Below, piece by piece: positions 8,665 to 14,692 of a stretch of DNA of 16,949 nt. The notes beneath the pieces were generated by a model that was not told where the DNA came from, did no database searches, and was given only the letters and a program-made list of their open reading frames with translations. Origin of the DNA: Sulfuritalea sp. (GTDB lineage Bacteria; Pseudomonadota; Gammaproteobacteria; Burkholderiales; Rhodocyclaceae); contig JAIPCS010000054.1 of the NCBI GenBank assembly GCA_021738105.1, positions 1 to 16,949 of the forward strand, read 5' to 3'. How positions within the stretch are numbered: position 1 is the first letter of the stretch; every line of letters starts with the position of its first letter. The position numbers and the translations under genes were made by a program.

Positions 8665-8730
8665 TGATCGGAGCAGAAAACGCGGCGTCGATGTGCACAA
8701 GGAGACGCTCATTGACGCCAACTCCGATCA
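8665..8730 (-). repeat. Two-tier inverted repeat between dsrC and dsrM
   Basis: Outer arms TGATCGGAG (8665-8673) and CTCCGATCA (8722-8730) are perfect complements. Inner arms GGCGTC (8684-8689) and GACGCC (8714-8719) also pair. Transcribed from the minus strand, this would form a two-part stem with an asymmetric internal loop and a 24-nt terminal loop. There is no U-tract after it, so a simple intrinsic terminator is unlikely. By position it could protect or punctuate the abundant dsrEFHC message or partly attenuate into dsrMKLJOPNR; that role is inference. Confidence 0.6.
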
Positions 8731-8756
8731 GTCGTGTTCCATTTCTCGTTGCAGTA

Positions 8757-9092
8757 TTAGACGCAGCCAGTCGGCTTGGGCAGTCCGGCGATTTTGCAGG
8801 CCTGCTTGGCGGGACCGTAGGGGAACAGGTCATACAGATACTGGCTGGTGCCCTTGTCCGGACCGAGTTTTTTGCCGATAGCCTTGGTCAGCACGCGCAC
8901 TGCCGGAGCGATCTGGAATTCGTTGTAGTAGTCGCGCAGGAAATTGATCACTTCCCAGTGCTGGTCCGTCATTTCGACGCTCTCGGTTTGTGCGAGATAG
9001 TTGCCCACGTCCTCGTTCCATTCGGCGAGGTTGACCAGATAGCCTTCTTCGTCGGTTTCGTAGGTTTTGCCGCTGACTTCGATGGTAGCCAT
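8757..9092 (-). CDS. dsrC: DsrC, sulfur-carrier protein with both redox cysteines
   Basis: A 111-residue protein of the DsrC/TusE family. The C-terminal arm reads ACKIAGLPKPTGCV, with Cys99 and the penultimate Cys110, the pair that carries sulfur as a persulfide or trisulfide between DsrEFH, DsrAB and DsrMK. The core motif MTDQHWEVINFLRDYY (about 41-56) is also typical. A. vinosum DsrC is also reported to bind DNA upstream of dsrA, so autoregulation is possible. The ATG at 9092 has an AAGGAG site just upstream and lies about 40 bp after dsrH. Confidence 0.97.
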   Translation of the reverse strand: MATIEVSGKTYETDEEGYLVNLAEWNEDVGNYLAQTESVEMTDQHWEVINFLRDYYNEFQIAPAVRVLTKAIGKKLGPDKGTSQYLYDLFPYGPAKQACKIAGLPKPTGCV

Positions 9093-9134
9093 GTGTTTCT
9101 CCTTGGTGAAATGCGGGGTAGTAAGATTTTTCGG

Positions 9135-9434
9135 TTACAGCCAGGATTGGCAGTTCTTGTGTTCGGTAACGAGGTCGACAAAACCGCCGTAATCGACGGT
9201 AGCAACGCCTTCCATGACTCGATCACCCATGCCTCGCGCTTCGAGATCCGGGGCCAGTGCATAGACCTTGAAGCGCGATAGCGCGTCGCGCAGCTTTGCC
9301 TCTGCTTCATTGCCGCGGGTGGCCGCATAGACGGCGTCCTCGATGAGCAGGATTGCACTGCCGTCCTGCGTCACGCGCAGGCAGGCATCCAGAGCATTGC
9401 GTTCCAGGGGCGACTTGTTGACTATATGCAGCAT
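9135..9434 (-). CDS. dsrH: DsrH, TusB-like subunit of the DsrEFH sulfurtransferase
   Basis: A 99-residue protein starting MLHIVNKSP, the hallmark N-terminus of DsrH/TusB. Cys18 (LDACLRV) lies where this family has its conserved cysteine. It forms an alpha2-beta2-gamma2 hexamer with DsrE and DsrF in the cytoplasm and transfers sulfane sulfur toward DsrC. The ATG at 9434 is used rather than an upstream in-frame start that would lie inside dsrF; an AGGGAG site sits between. It starts 10 bp after the dsrF stop. Confidence 0.93.
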   Translation of the reverse strand: MLHIVNKSPLERNALDACLRVTQDGSAILLIEDAVYAATRGNEAEAKLRDALSRFKVYALAPDLEARGMGDRVMEGVATVDYGGFVDLVTEHKNCQSWL

Positions 9435-9444
9435 GATTTCTCCC

Positions 9445-9816
9445 TCAGAAGCTGAGGACGACGTCCATGTCGTCCATGAGCTTGCCCAGATCGGCACGTG
9501 ACATGACAGTGACGTCAACCAGCAGGTCTTCTTCACTCAAACCTCTGGCAGCCAGCGCTTCTTCCTCAACGTACAGCTTTTCGATGTCGTAGCCGTCCAG
9601 CGCCCGATAGGTCGGCGAGAAGTTCTTGTTCTCGATGCCTTTGGTTTGCTGCCCCTTCTTCAACTGGAATACGCCGTCATCCATGAACACAAGGCTGACG
9701 TCCTGATCGAAGGCGGCGGTGATCAGCACCACTTCCAGCGACTCAAGCGCATAGATGGTGCCGTAGGGCGCCTTGCGGTTGACGAACATGAACTTCTTGA
9801 TGGCTCCTTCGCTCAT
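9445..9816 (-). CDS. dsrF: DsrF, TusC-like subunit of DsrEFH
   Basis: A 123-residue protein of the DsrE/DsrF-like fold, opening MSEGAIKKFMFVNRKAPYG, the typical DsrF/TusC start, with FDQDVSLVFMDDGVFQL near 36-52. No cysteine is present anywhere in the translation, so in this organism the subunit would be structural and sulfur would be carried by DsrE Cys78 and DsrH. The ATG at 9816 sits one base after the dsrE stop (TGACATG) with GGAGACTG upstream; a TTG four codons earlier is less likely. Confidence 0.93.
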   Translation of the reverse strand: MSEGAIKKFMFVNRKAPYGTIYALESLEVVLITAAFDQDVSLVFMDDGVFQLKKGQQTKGIENKNFSPTYRALDGYDIEKLYVEEEALAARGLSEEDLLVDVTVMSRADLGKLMDDMDVVLSF

Positions 9817-9817
9817 G

Positions 9818-10177
9818 TCAGTCTCCAAACGTCACGAGGCGGTCGGCCTCGATACCGGCTTCAACCAGCTGGCCGAGTCCCGAAATACGAAAGCCGGGGG
9901 CCAGATTCTCGTCGCGTATGCCCCGGCGCAGGGCCGCGGCAACGCAGACCACGAGATCAATCTTGCTTTCCTCGGCCAGCTTGGACCAGCGCGTGACGAT
10001 GTTGCGATCGTCCTGTGGCGGCTCGGTCAAGGAAGAGGCGTTGTTGACGCCGTCGTTGTAGAAGAACACGCGACGGATCTCGTGACCCTTCTCCAGTGCG
10101 GCCCTGCAGAACAGATAAGCGGAATCGCTTGCCTGATGCTGGTACGGGCCTTCGTTGATGGTGACTGCAATTTTCAT
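9818..10177 (-). CDS. dsrE: DsrE, TusD-like active-site subunit of DsrEFH
   Basis: A 119-residue protein beginning MKIAVTINEGPYQHQASDSA, closely following DsrE/TusD. Cys78, in DLVVCVAAALRRG, coincides in number with the sulfur-binding Cys78 of A. vinosum DsrE, the subunit that passes sulfur to DsrC. The ATG at 10177 is chosen over an upstream in-frame start because it gives the canonical N-terminus and has AGGAAAG upstream. It begins 22 bp after dsrB, so E, F and H are produced in the same transcript as the reductase. Confidence 0.95.
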   Translation of the reverse strand: MKIAVTINEGPYQHQASDSAYLFCRAALEKGHEIRRVFFYNDGVNNASSLTEPPQDDRNIVTRWSKLAEESKIDLVVCVAAALRRGIRDENLAPGFRISGLGQLVEAGIEADRLVTFGD

Positions 10178-10199
10178 CAGCGTACTTTCCTGAATGAGC

Positions 10200-11288
10200 T
10201 CAGAAGCGGATATGGGTTGAAGCGTTGAGATTGGCACGCGAACCACGCCAGTCGTCGATCAGATACTTGGTGAAAGGCAGTCCGGTCTTCTCGAAGAAGC
10301 GCGGCCAGCCGATACGGTCGATCCAGTCTGAGAGACGCTCCCACGGACGGGCGTCGGCCTTGTAGGTGCGCAGAATGTTACCGACTGCGGCATTCACTTC
10401 GGGCCAGCGCGGGGCATTGTTGGGCAGGCCGGAGGCAACCATCTTCATGAAAGTGGGCTTGCCGCGGGCGTTTGAGTTCTTGCCGCCGACCCAGATCGCC
10501 AGCTTGGAATGCTCGGGATCGTTGATCTGCATGGGCGGGCAGGGAGGGTAGCAGGCGCCGCAGCAGATGCATTTCTTTTCATCGACTTCGAGCGAGGGCT
10601 TGCCATTGACCAGCGCCGGGCGAATCGCGGCGACCGGGCAGCGCGCGACGACGGTGGGGCGCTCGCAAACGTTGGCCACCAGATCGTGATTGATCTTGGG
10701 CGGCTTGGTGTGCTGGATGATGATGGCGATGTCGGCCTGACCACCACAGTTGATTTCGCAGCATGAGGTGGACAGATGCACACGATTGGGCATCTCTTCG
10801 GTCTTGAACTCGTTGTAGAGCTCATCCATCATCGACTTGACCACACCGGAAGCATCGGTACCGGGAATGTCGCAATGCAGCCAGCCCTGAGTGTGGGACA
10901 CCATGGATACCGAATTGCCGGTGCCACCCACGGGGAAGCCTGATTTTTCGAGTTCGGCAATCATCGGATCGACTTTGGCCTGATCGGCAACCATGAACTC
11001 GATGTTCGAGCGGATGGTGAATCGAACGTGTCCTTCAGCAAACTTGTCCGCAATGTCGCACAGCTTGCGGATGGTCCACACGTCCATCTGGCGCTGAGTG
11101 CCGGCGCGCACGGTCCAGATTTCATCACCGCTGTGTGAGACATGATGAAGTACGCCGGGACGGGGACGGTCGTGGTATTTCCAGTTGCCGTAGTTCTTGA
11201 CCATCGTCGGGTGCAGGTGCGGCGCGTTGTCCGGCACACCGCATTCGATGGCTTTGCGCAGCGGCGCGGCAGGGGTGGGTGCATTCAT
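10200..11288 (-). CDS. dsrB: DsrB, beta subunit of reverse dissimilatory sulfite reductase
   Basis: A 362-residue protein with the nitrite/sulfite reductase fold. The siroheme/[4Fe-4S] region shows Cys139 and STSCCEINCGGQADIA (about 173-187). The ferredoxin insert follows, with cysteines 240, 242, 243, 246 and 250 (KKCICCGACYPPCPPMQ). The C-terminus ends RGSRANLNASTHIRF. It pairs with DsrA in an alpha2-beta2 enzyme that oxidises DsrC-bound sulfur to sulfite in sulfur oxidizers. The ATG at 11288 lies 11 bp after the dsrA stop, with an AGGAGATAG site. Confidence 0.96.
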   Translation of the reverse strand: MNAPTPAAPLRKAIECGVPDNAPHLHPTMVKNYGNWKYHDRPRPGVLHHVSHSGDEIWTVRAGTQRQMDVWTIRKLCDIADKFAEGHVRFTIRSNIEFMVADQAKVDPMIAELEKSGFPVGGTGNSVSMVSHTQGWLHCDIPGTDASGVVKSMMDELYNEFKTEEMPNRVHLSTSCCEINCGGQADIAIIIQHTKPPKINHDLVANVCERPTVVARCPVAAIRPALVNGKPSLEVDEKKCICCGACYPPCPPMQINDPEHSKLAIWVGGKNSNARGKPTFMKMVASGLPNNAPRWPEVNAAVGNILRTYKADARPWERLSDWIDRIGWPRFFEKTGLPFTKYLIDDWRGSRANLNASTHIRF

Positions 11289-11299
11289 GCTCTATCTCC

Positions 11300-12595
11300 T
11301 CAGGCAGCAGCTTTTTTGGCGTTCATCCGGGCGACTTCCTCGTCCCAGCCGGCGGTATTGACATAAGGGTTCATGCGAGGTGTCGACACCATGTTCGGGT
11401 CGATATCAACTTCGATGCCTTCAAGGAAATTGACCAGGCCGATGCGCTCGATCATTTCGCCGGTGCGCTCGTGCTCCAGCGCGTTCTCGGCGAAGAAGTC
11501 GATGGTTTTCTGGCCCAGATCGACCAGCTTCTCAAAGTCTTCATCGGTCTTCAGCGGCATGAAGGGGATAATCACGGTGCCCACCAGATCGCCGATTTTC
11601 AGGGTGCGCTTGCCGCCAACGAGAATCGTTGCACCCTTGTCCACGCCTGTCGCCAGGGCGCCGGTCATGACGTTGATGCAATGCATGCAGCGTACGCAAT
11701 CCTTGTTGTCGATTTCCGGCGCCTGGCTGTCATTGACCGCCACGCTGCTGAAGTGAGCGTCCTTGCGGACATCCTTGATTTCCTTGATCTGGATCGCCTT
11801 GGTCGGGCAGCGGGCGACGACATCATTCACCAGTTCGTTCATGCCGTGCTTGGCGAACCACTTTTTAGCCAGTGCCTCGTCGGTGCGGATGTTGTCGCGC
11901 CAAGTGCCGATCACCGCCATATCCGAACGCTGAATGGAGTTCATGCAGTCGTTGGGGCAGCCGGAGAACTTGAACTTGAACTTGTAGGGCAGGGCCGGAC
12001 GGTGAATGTCGTCAAGGAAGGTATTGAGTACTTCGCGGTGTGCCTTGGCTTCGTCGTAGCAGGACTGCTCGCAGCGCGCGGCGCCGACGCAGGACATCGA
12101 GGTGCGTACGGCCGGGCCGGCGCCGCCGAGGTCGAAGCCCATATCGTTGATCTCGTCAAAGGCTTTTTGCACATTTTCGGTGGTGGCACCCTGGAACATG
12201 ATGTCGCCCGACTGGCCATGGAAAGCGATCAGGCCGGAGCCGTGCTTTTCCCAGATGTCGCAGAACTGGCGCAACGTCGCCGTGTTGTAGTGCATGCCGG
12301 GGGGCGGCATGACGCGCAGGGTGTGGAATTCGGCTGCATCCTTGAACACCGGGTTGCCGGCTTCATCCTTGATTTCGGTGAAGCGCGGGATGATCCCGCC
12401 GCCGTAACCGCGCACGCCCACGGTACCGCCTTTCCAGTAGCCCTTGCGGGTCTGGTAGGAGTGCTCAAGATGGCCGAGGATATCGACCGCGTAGTCCTTG
12501 TCCTGGGCCAGGCGCTTGAGGCCGGTGACGAAGCTCGGCCAGGGGCCGCTTTCCAGCTGATCCAGATTCGGTGTTGGGTGCATGGGCTTGGCCAT
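11300..12595 (-). CDS. dsrA: DsrA, alpha subunit of reverse dissimilatory sulfite reductase
   Basis: A 431-residue protein; the start MAKPMHPTPNLDQLESGPWP is the typical DsrA N-terminus. The siroheme-[4Fe-4S] ligands are in the CX5C...CX3C pattern: Cys169 and Cys175 (SCVGAARCEQSC), then Cys213 and Cys217 (SGCPNDC). The inserted ferredoxin domain has Cys263 (RCPTKA) and Cys300/303/306 (CVRCMHC). It forms the catalytic DsrAB tetramer in the cytoplasm. The ATG at 12595 is chosen over a start 24 codons upstream because it matches the family N-terminus and has GAGGAG upstream. It is the first gene of the minus-strand operon. Confidence 0.97.
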   Translation of the reverse strand: MAKPMHPTPNLDQLESGPWPSFVTGLKRLAQDKDYAVDILGHLEHSYQTRKGYWKGGTVGVRGYGGGIIPRFTEIKDEAGNPVFKDAAEFHTLRVMPPPGMHYNTATLRQFCDIWEKHGSGLIAFHGQSGDIMFQGATTENVQKAFDEINDMGFDLGGAGPAVRTSMSCVGAARCEQSCYDEAKAHREVLNTFLDDIHRPALPYKFKFKFSGCPNDCMNSIQRSDMAVIGTWRDNIRTDEALAKKWFAKHGMNELVNDVVARCPTKAIQIKEIKDVRKDAHFSSVAVNDSQAPEIDNKDCVRCMHCINVMTGALATGVDKGATILVGGKRTLKIGDLVGTVIIPFMPLKTDEDFEKLVDLGQKTIDFFAENALEHERTGEMIERIGLVNFLEGIEVDIDPNMVSTPRMNPYVNTAGWDEEVARMNAKKAAA

Positions 12596-12648
12596 GGATA
12601 GTCTCCTCGTTGTCGGGGGGGTAACGTGATGGAACAATGGTATGAGTC

Positions 12649-12661
12649 TGTGCGGTGCACA
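12649..12661. repeat. Palindrome TGTGC-GGT-GCACA upstream of dsrA
   Basis: Five-base perfect arms are separated by three bases, about 55 bp before the dsrA start. The flanking ATGGT (12637-12641) and ACCAT (12663-12667) also pair, which extends the possible stem with an internal loop. It lies in the probable 5' untranslated region or promoter of dsrA. It could be an operator or an mRNA hairpin. Confidence 0.45.
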
Positions 12662-12673
12662 AACCATACTCCC

Positions 12674-12693
12674 GGTAGGTAATAGGACCTACC
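12674..12693. repeat. Palindrome GGTAGGT-N6-ACCTACC, candidate operator
   Basis: Perfect seven-base arms are separated by AATAGG, roughly midway between the divergent starts. The two-fold symmetry and 20-bp span fit a dimeric transcription factor site able to act on both directions. No regulator gene is visible in the window apart from DsrC-family proteins. Confidence 0.5.
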
Positions 12694-12782
12694 CGAAAGG
12701 GTTATATGCTTGCACTCCCATCCGGTGATGGTCGTTGACCCGTTGCTGGTGCCATAGTCTGTCTCCAAACAGAGGAAAAACT

Positions 12783-13022
12783 TTGGATACCGTTACCTCG
12801 CTCGACAAGTTTCGTGTTCCCATCGGCAATCAGGAGATCGAATTGCAGGAATTCGTTTTCGAAGCCGGCGGCATGCCAATGCTGCGCACGCGTATTCGCG
12901 AGCGCAGCCGCTTCACCATTTTCGACGTCGATCCGGTGACTGCCGCACGCTGGGGCAAAGCGATTTGTGCCTGGGCAGCTGCGCAGCCGGGTATGGCCGA
13001 TAGTGAAAAGGATATCGCTTGA
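12783..13022 (+). CDS. Unrecognised small protein, first gene of the divergent set
   Basis: A 79-residue protein I do not recognise. The chosen start is the TTG at 12783, because AGAGGA (12771-12776) sits six bases upstream; an in-frame TTG at 12735 would add 16 residues. The sequence is soluble, with mixed beta-like segments (IELQEFVFEAGGMPMLRTRIR, split here only for description) and a C-terminal helix with RWGKAICAWAAAQ. There is one cysteine, in ICAW. No signal peptide or membrane segment. Its stop overlaps the next start (TTGA), so it is co-translated with the Cas6-like protein and may be its partner. Confidence 0.7.
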   Translation: MDTVTSLDKFRVPIGNQEIELQEFVFEAGGMPMLRTRIRERSRFTIFDVDPVTAARWGKAICAWAAAQPGMADSEKDIA

Positions 13023-13645
13023 GTCGTCCGATCGAAGAAGCTTCAACCGTGATGGTGGATGTCGCGTTTGCGCTGTCAGAAGCCACGCTCGAAGATGACC
13101 ACGCCAACGCCCTGTTCATGGCTGTGCGTCGCGTCCTGCCTTGGTTCGACGATGAGCCGGAGGCTGGTATCTTGCCGCTGACGGGTCTGGCGCGGGGTAA
13201 CAAGGTTCGCTTCGTCGGTCGTCGCAGCCGTCTGGTTTTACGCTTGCCGGCTCACCGTGCTGCCAGCGCCGACTTTTTGGCAGGTTCGCGTCTGGATCTG
13301 GATGGCGTCTCGCTCGACGTGGGACCGGGCAGTATTCGACCCCTGTTACCTGCCCGAGGCGTCGTCTACTCGCACTTCGTCAGTGTCGGTACGGATGACG
13401 AGATTGAATTTCTTGCGCGCTGCGAGTCTTTGCTGGCCCAGCGGGATCTTAAACCGCAATTGGTTACCGGAAAATACAGTGAGCTGCGCAGCGCTGACGA
13501 TGTAGTTCGCGGATTCAGTCTGATGCTGCATGGTCTGGGAGCAGCGGATTCCCTGGCGATGCAGGAAACCGGTCTGGGTGCGCATCGCGCGCTTGGATGC
13601 GGAATATTCGTCCCGCATAAATCGGTCGTCGCTGTCGGCGACTAA
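13019..13645 (+). CDS. Cas6/Cmx6-like (MYXAN type) putative RNA endoribonuclease
   Basis: A 208-residue protein whose pattern matches, from memory, the Cas6 of MYXAN-type type I CRISPR systems (Cmx6): MVDVAFALS at 12-20, LPWFDDEPEAGILPL at 40-54, RRSRLVLRLPAHR at 68-80, RPLLPARGVVYSH at 107-119, FSLMLHGL at 166-173, and the C-terminal glycine-rich loop GLGAHRALGCGIFVPHKS at 185-202. Cas6 proteins cut pre-crRNA at repeat hairpins, usually with a histidine; His28, His119, His171, His189 and His200 are candidates here. No CRISPR array or other cas gene is visible in the window. The TTG at 13019 is coupled to the upstream gene and has AAAAGGA upstream; an ATG at 13052 (VMVDV) is an alternative. 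It is followed 19 bp later by a double TusA gene. Confidence 0.75.
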   Translation: MSRPIEEASTVMVDVAFALSEATLEDDHANALFMAVRRVLPWFDDEPEAGILPLTGLARGNKVRFVGRRSRLVLRLPAHRAASADFLAGSRLDLDGVSLDVGPGSIRPLLPARGVVYSHFVSVGTDDEIEFLARCESLLAQRDLKPQLVTGKYSELRSADDVVRGFSLMLHGLGAADSLAMQETGLGAHRALGCGIFVPHKSVVAVGD

Positions 13646-13664
13646 ATGATTCGAGGAGAAGCTC

Positions 13665-14147
13665 ATGTCTGAAGTAGCCACCGTCACACTTGATGTATGC
13701 AGCCTGCCCTGCCCGGCGCCGCTGCTCGGTGCCAAAAAACTGATCGACGACCTGCAGCCAGGCCAGACCTTACGACTGTTATCCGACTGTCCGGGTACGG
13801 CGGACGATTTGTTTGCCTGGGCAAAAGTTACTGGCAACGTCATTCTCGGCAGTCAGAAGCAAACTGACGGCAAGACCGCCTATTTGATTCAGCGTGCCGG
13901 CGGGGCCAATGCCACGCCAATGGCTCATGTGACCCTGGATATGCGCGGCGTATCCTGTCCGGGACCCATCGTACAGGCGAAGAAATTGCTGGAAGGCATG
14001 CAAACGGGTGAAGTACTGCAGTTGGTCAGCGATTGTCCAGGTTCGGCCGACGACATCGCATCCTGGGCCAAAGCCGGCGCGGCCGATCTGATTTTCTCGC
14101 ACGAATCGGGACGTGGCGTGCACGAGTTTTACCTGCGCCGGACCTAG
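13665..14147 (+). CDS. Tandem TusA-domain sulfur carrier (two fused TusA domains)
   Basis: A 160-residue protein made of two TusA-like halves. Repeat 1 has LPCPAPLLGAKKL with Cys16 and SDCPGTADD with Cys42. Repeat 2 has VSCPGPIVQAKKL with Cys98 and SDCPGSADD with Cys124. TusA carries persulfide on the CPxP cysteine and hands it to DsrEFH/TusBCD; both CPxP cysteines are kept, so each half looks competent. A single TusA is about 80 residues, so this is a clean internal duplication or fusion. A strong GAGGAG site (13653-13658) precedes the ATG. It lies between the Cas6-like gene and a second DsrC-family gene, consistent with a sulfur-transfer module. Confidence 0.88.
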   Translation: MSEVATVTLDVCSLPCPAPLLGAKKLIDDLQPGQTLRLLSDCPGTADDLFAWAKVTGNVILGSQKQTDGKTAYLIQRAGGANATPMAHVTLDMRGVSCPGPIVQAKKLLEGMQTGEVLQLVSDCPGSADDIASWAKAGAADLIFSHESGRGVHEFYLRRT

Positions 14148-14152
14148 CAGTC

Positions 14153-14210
14153 CTCTGCCTGCAGAGCGATCAATCAACCCCCTGTCCCCCAGCCCCTTGC
14201 CGGGTGAGGG
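14153..14210. other. Intergenic stretch with small hairpin and C-rich repeat-like segment
   Basis: Between the double TusA gene and the DsrC paralog, CTCTGC (14153-14158) and GCAGAG (14161-14166) form a short hairpin just after the TusA stop. A C-rich segment (about 14178-14210, with CCCCCAGCCCCTTGCC then GGTGAGGG) resembles fragments of dispersed intergenic repeats seen in many proteobacteria. There is no T-run, so a terminator is doubtful. Confidence 0.35.
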
Positions 14211-14237
14211 ATGGCCAATTAGAGAGGAGACCACCCC

Positions 14238-14576
14238 ATGAGCTATGTCATCAATGGTGTTGAAAAGGAAGTCAACGAATACGGTTATCTGCTGGAGCCT
14301 GATTTCAGCGAAGAGGCGGTGCATGTCATCGCTGCGGCATGCGGCATCACAATGACCGATCAGCACTGGAAGGTCGTCAATTACCTGCGCGAAAGGTTCA
14401 AGGAAGACGGTCATACGCCGAATATGCGCAACTTGATCAAGGGCTTGCAGACAGAGGGTGACATGCCAGAGGCCGAAAGTGCGTTGCTGTTTGAACTGTT
14501 TCCCGACGGCGGTGCCGCCAAGGAAGGTTGCAAGGTCGGAGGTTTGCCCATGCCTTTGGGCAAGGGAGGCTATTGA
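14238..14576 (+). CDS. Second DsrC/TusE-family protein, lacking the penultimate cysteine
   Basis: A 112-residue DsrC homolog: ITMTDQHWKVVNYLRERF at about 37-54 matches the family core (compare MTDQHWEVINFLRDYY in DsrC of the same locus). The C-terminal arm reads GCKVGGLPMPLGKGGY. It keeps Cys98 (equivalent to DsrC Cys99) but has Lys109 where DsrC has the penultimate cysteine, and runs three residues longer. It also has Cys35. Without the second cysteine it cannot make the intramolecular trisulfide, so a carrier or regulatory role (RspA-like) is likelier than a DsrAB substrate. An AGAGAGGAG site precedes the ATG at 14238. Clearly divergent from dsrC, so not a recent copy. Confidence 0.9.
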   Translation: MSYVINGVEKEVNEYGYLLEPDFSEEAVHVIAAACGITMTDQHWKVVNYLRERFKEDGHTPNMRNLIKGLQTEGDMPEAESALLFELFPDGGAAKEGCKVGGLPMPLGKGGY

Positions 14577-14590
14577 AATCAAATGCCTCC

Positions 14591-14669
14591 CCACAGAGAC
14601 ACAGAGACACAGTGAAAATTAATCGGGGGATATTCCATTCCTTTCCGCTGTGCCTCTGTATCCACGTGG
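14591..14669. repeat. Imperfect terminal inverted repeat element (MITE/REP-like)
   Basis: A 22-base left arm (14591-14612, CACAGAGACACAGAGACACA core) and right arm (14648-14669, CTGTGCCTCTG core) are inverted complements at 17 of 22 positions, flanking an AT-richer middle (GTGAAAATTAAT). The whole is about 80 bp with no coding capacity. Similar CACAGAG/CTCTGTG palindromes are, as I recall, dispersed in many proteobacterial genomes. It lies immediately before the 202-aa gene and may have replaced its native leader. Confidence 0.55.
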
Positions 14670-14692
14670 TGAATGGTTTGGTGTCCTGACTC

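Larger units (their letters stand above)
12596..12782. promoter_or_regulatory. Divergent intergenic control region between dsrA and the plus-strand set
   Basis: This 187-bp gap separates dsrA (-) from the first plus-strand gene, so both promoters should lie here. Two palindromes are visible: TGTGC-GGT-GCACA (12649-12661) and GGTAGGT-N6-ACCTACC (12674-12693). A TATAAC on the minus strand (12701-12706) is a possible -10 for dsrA, but no convincing -35 is seen 17 bp away, so I do not assign promoters. The palindromes are candidates for regulator binding, including the DsrC-type regulation reported in A. vinosum, which is inference. Confidence 0.6.

Noticed and set aside
8665..8730. Intrinsic terminator after dsrC
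   Set aside because: The stem is long and interrupted and there is no T-run on the transcribed strand; operon continuity with dsrM is expected.
8630..8833. 67-codon minus-strand frame spanning the dsrC end and the dsrC-dsrM gap
   Set aside because: It overlaps the end of dsrC out of frame and has no ribosome site or recognisable feature; the gap is better explained by the hairpin.
11279..12601. 440-codon plus-strand frame opposite dsrA
   Set aside because: Antisense to a full DsrA with all cofactor ligands; no family resemblance in the opposite frame.
12735..12785. Sigma-70 promoter using TTGACC at 12735
   Set aside because: No acceptable -10 hexamer occurs 16-18 bases downstream, and the position is too close to the start codon.
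14153..14166. Terminator after the double TusA gene
   Set aside because: The hairpin is only six base pairs with a minimal loop and no following T-run.
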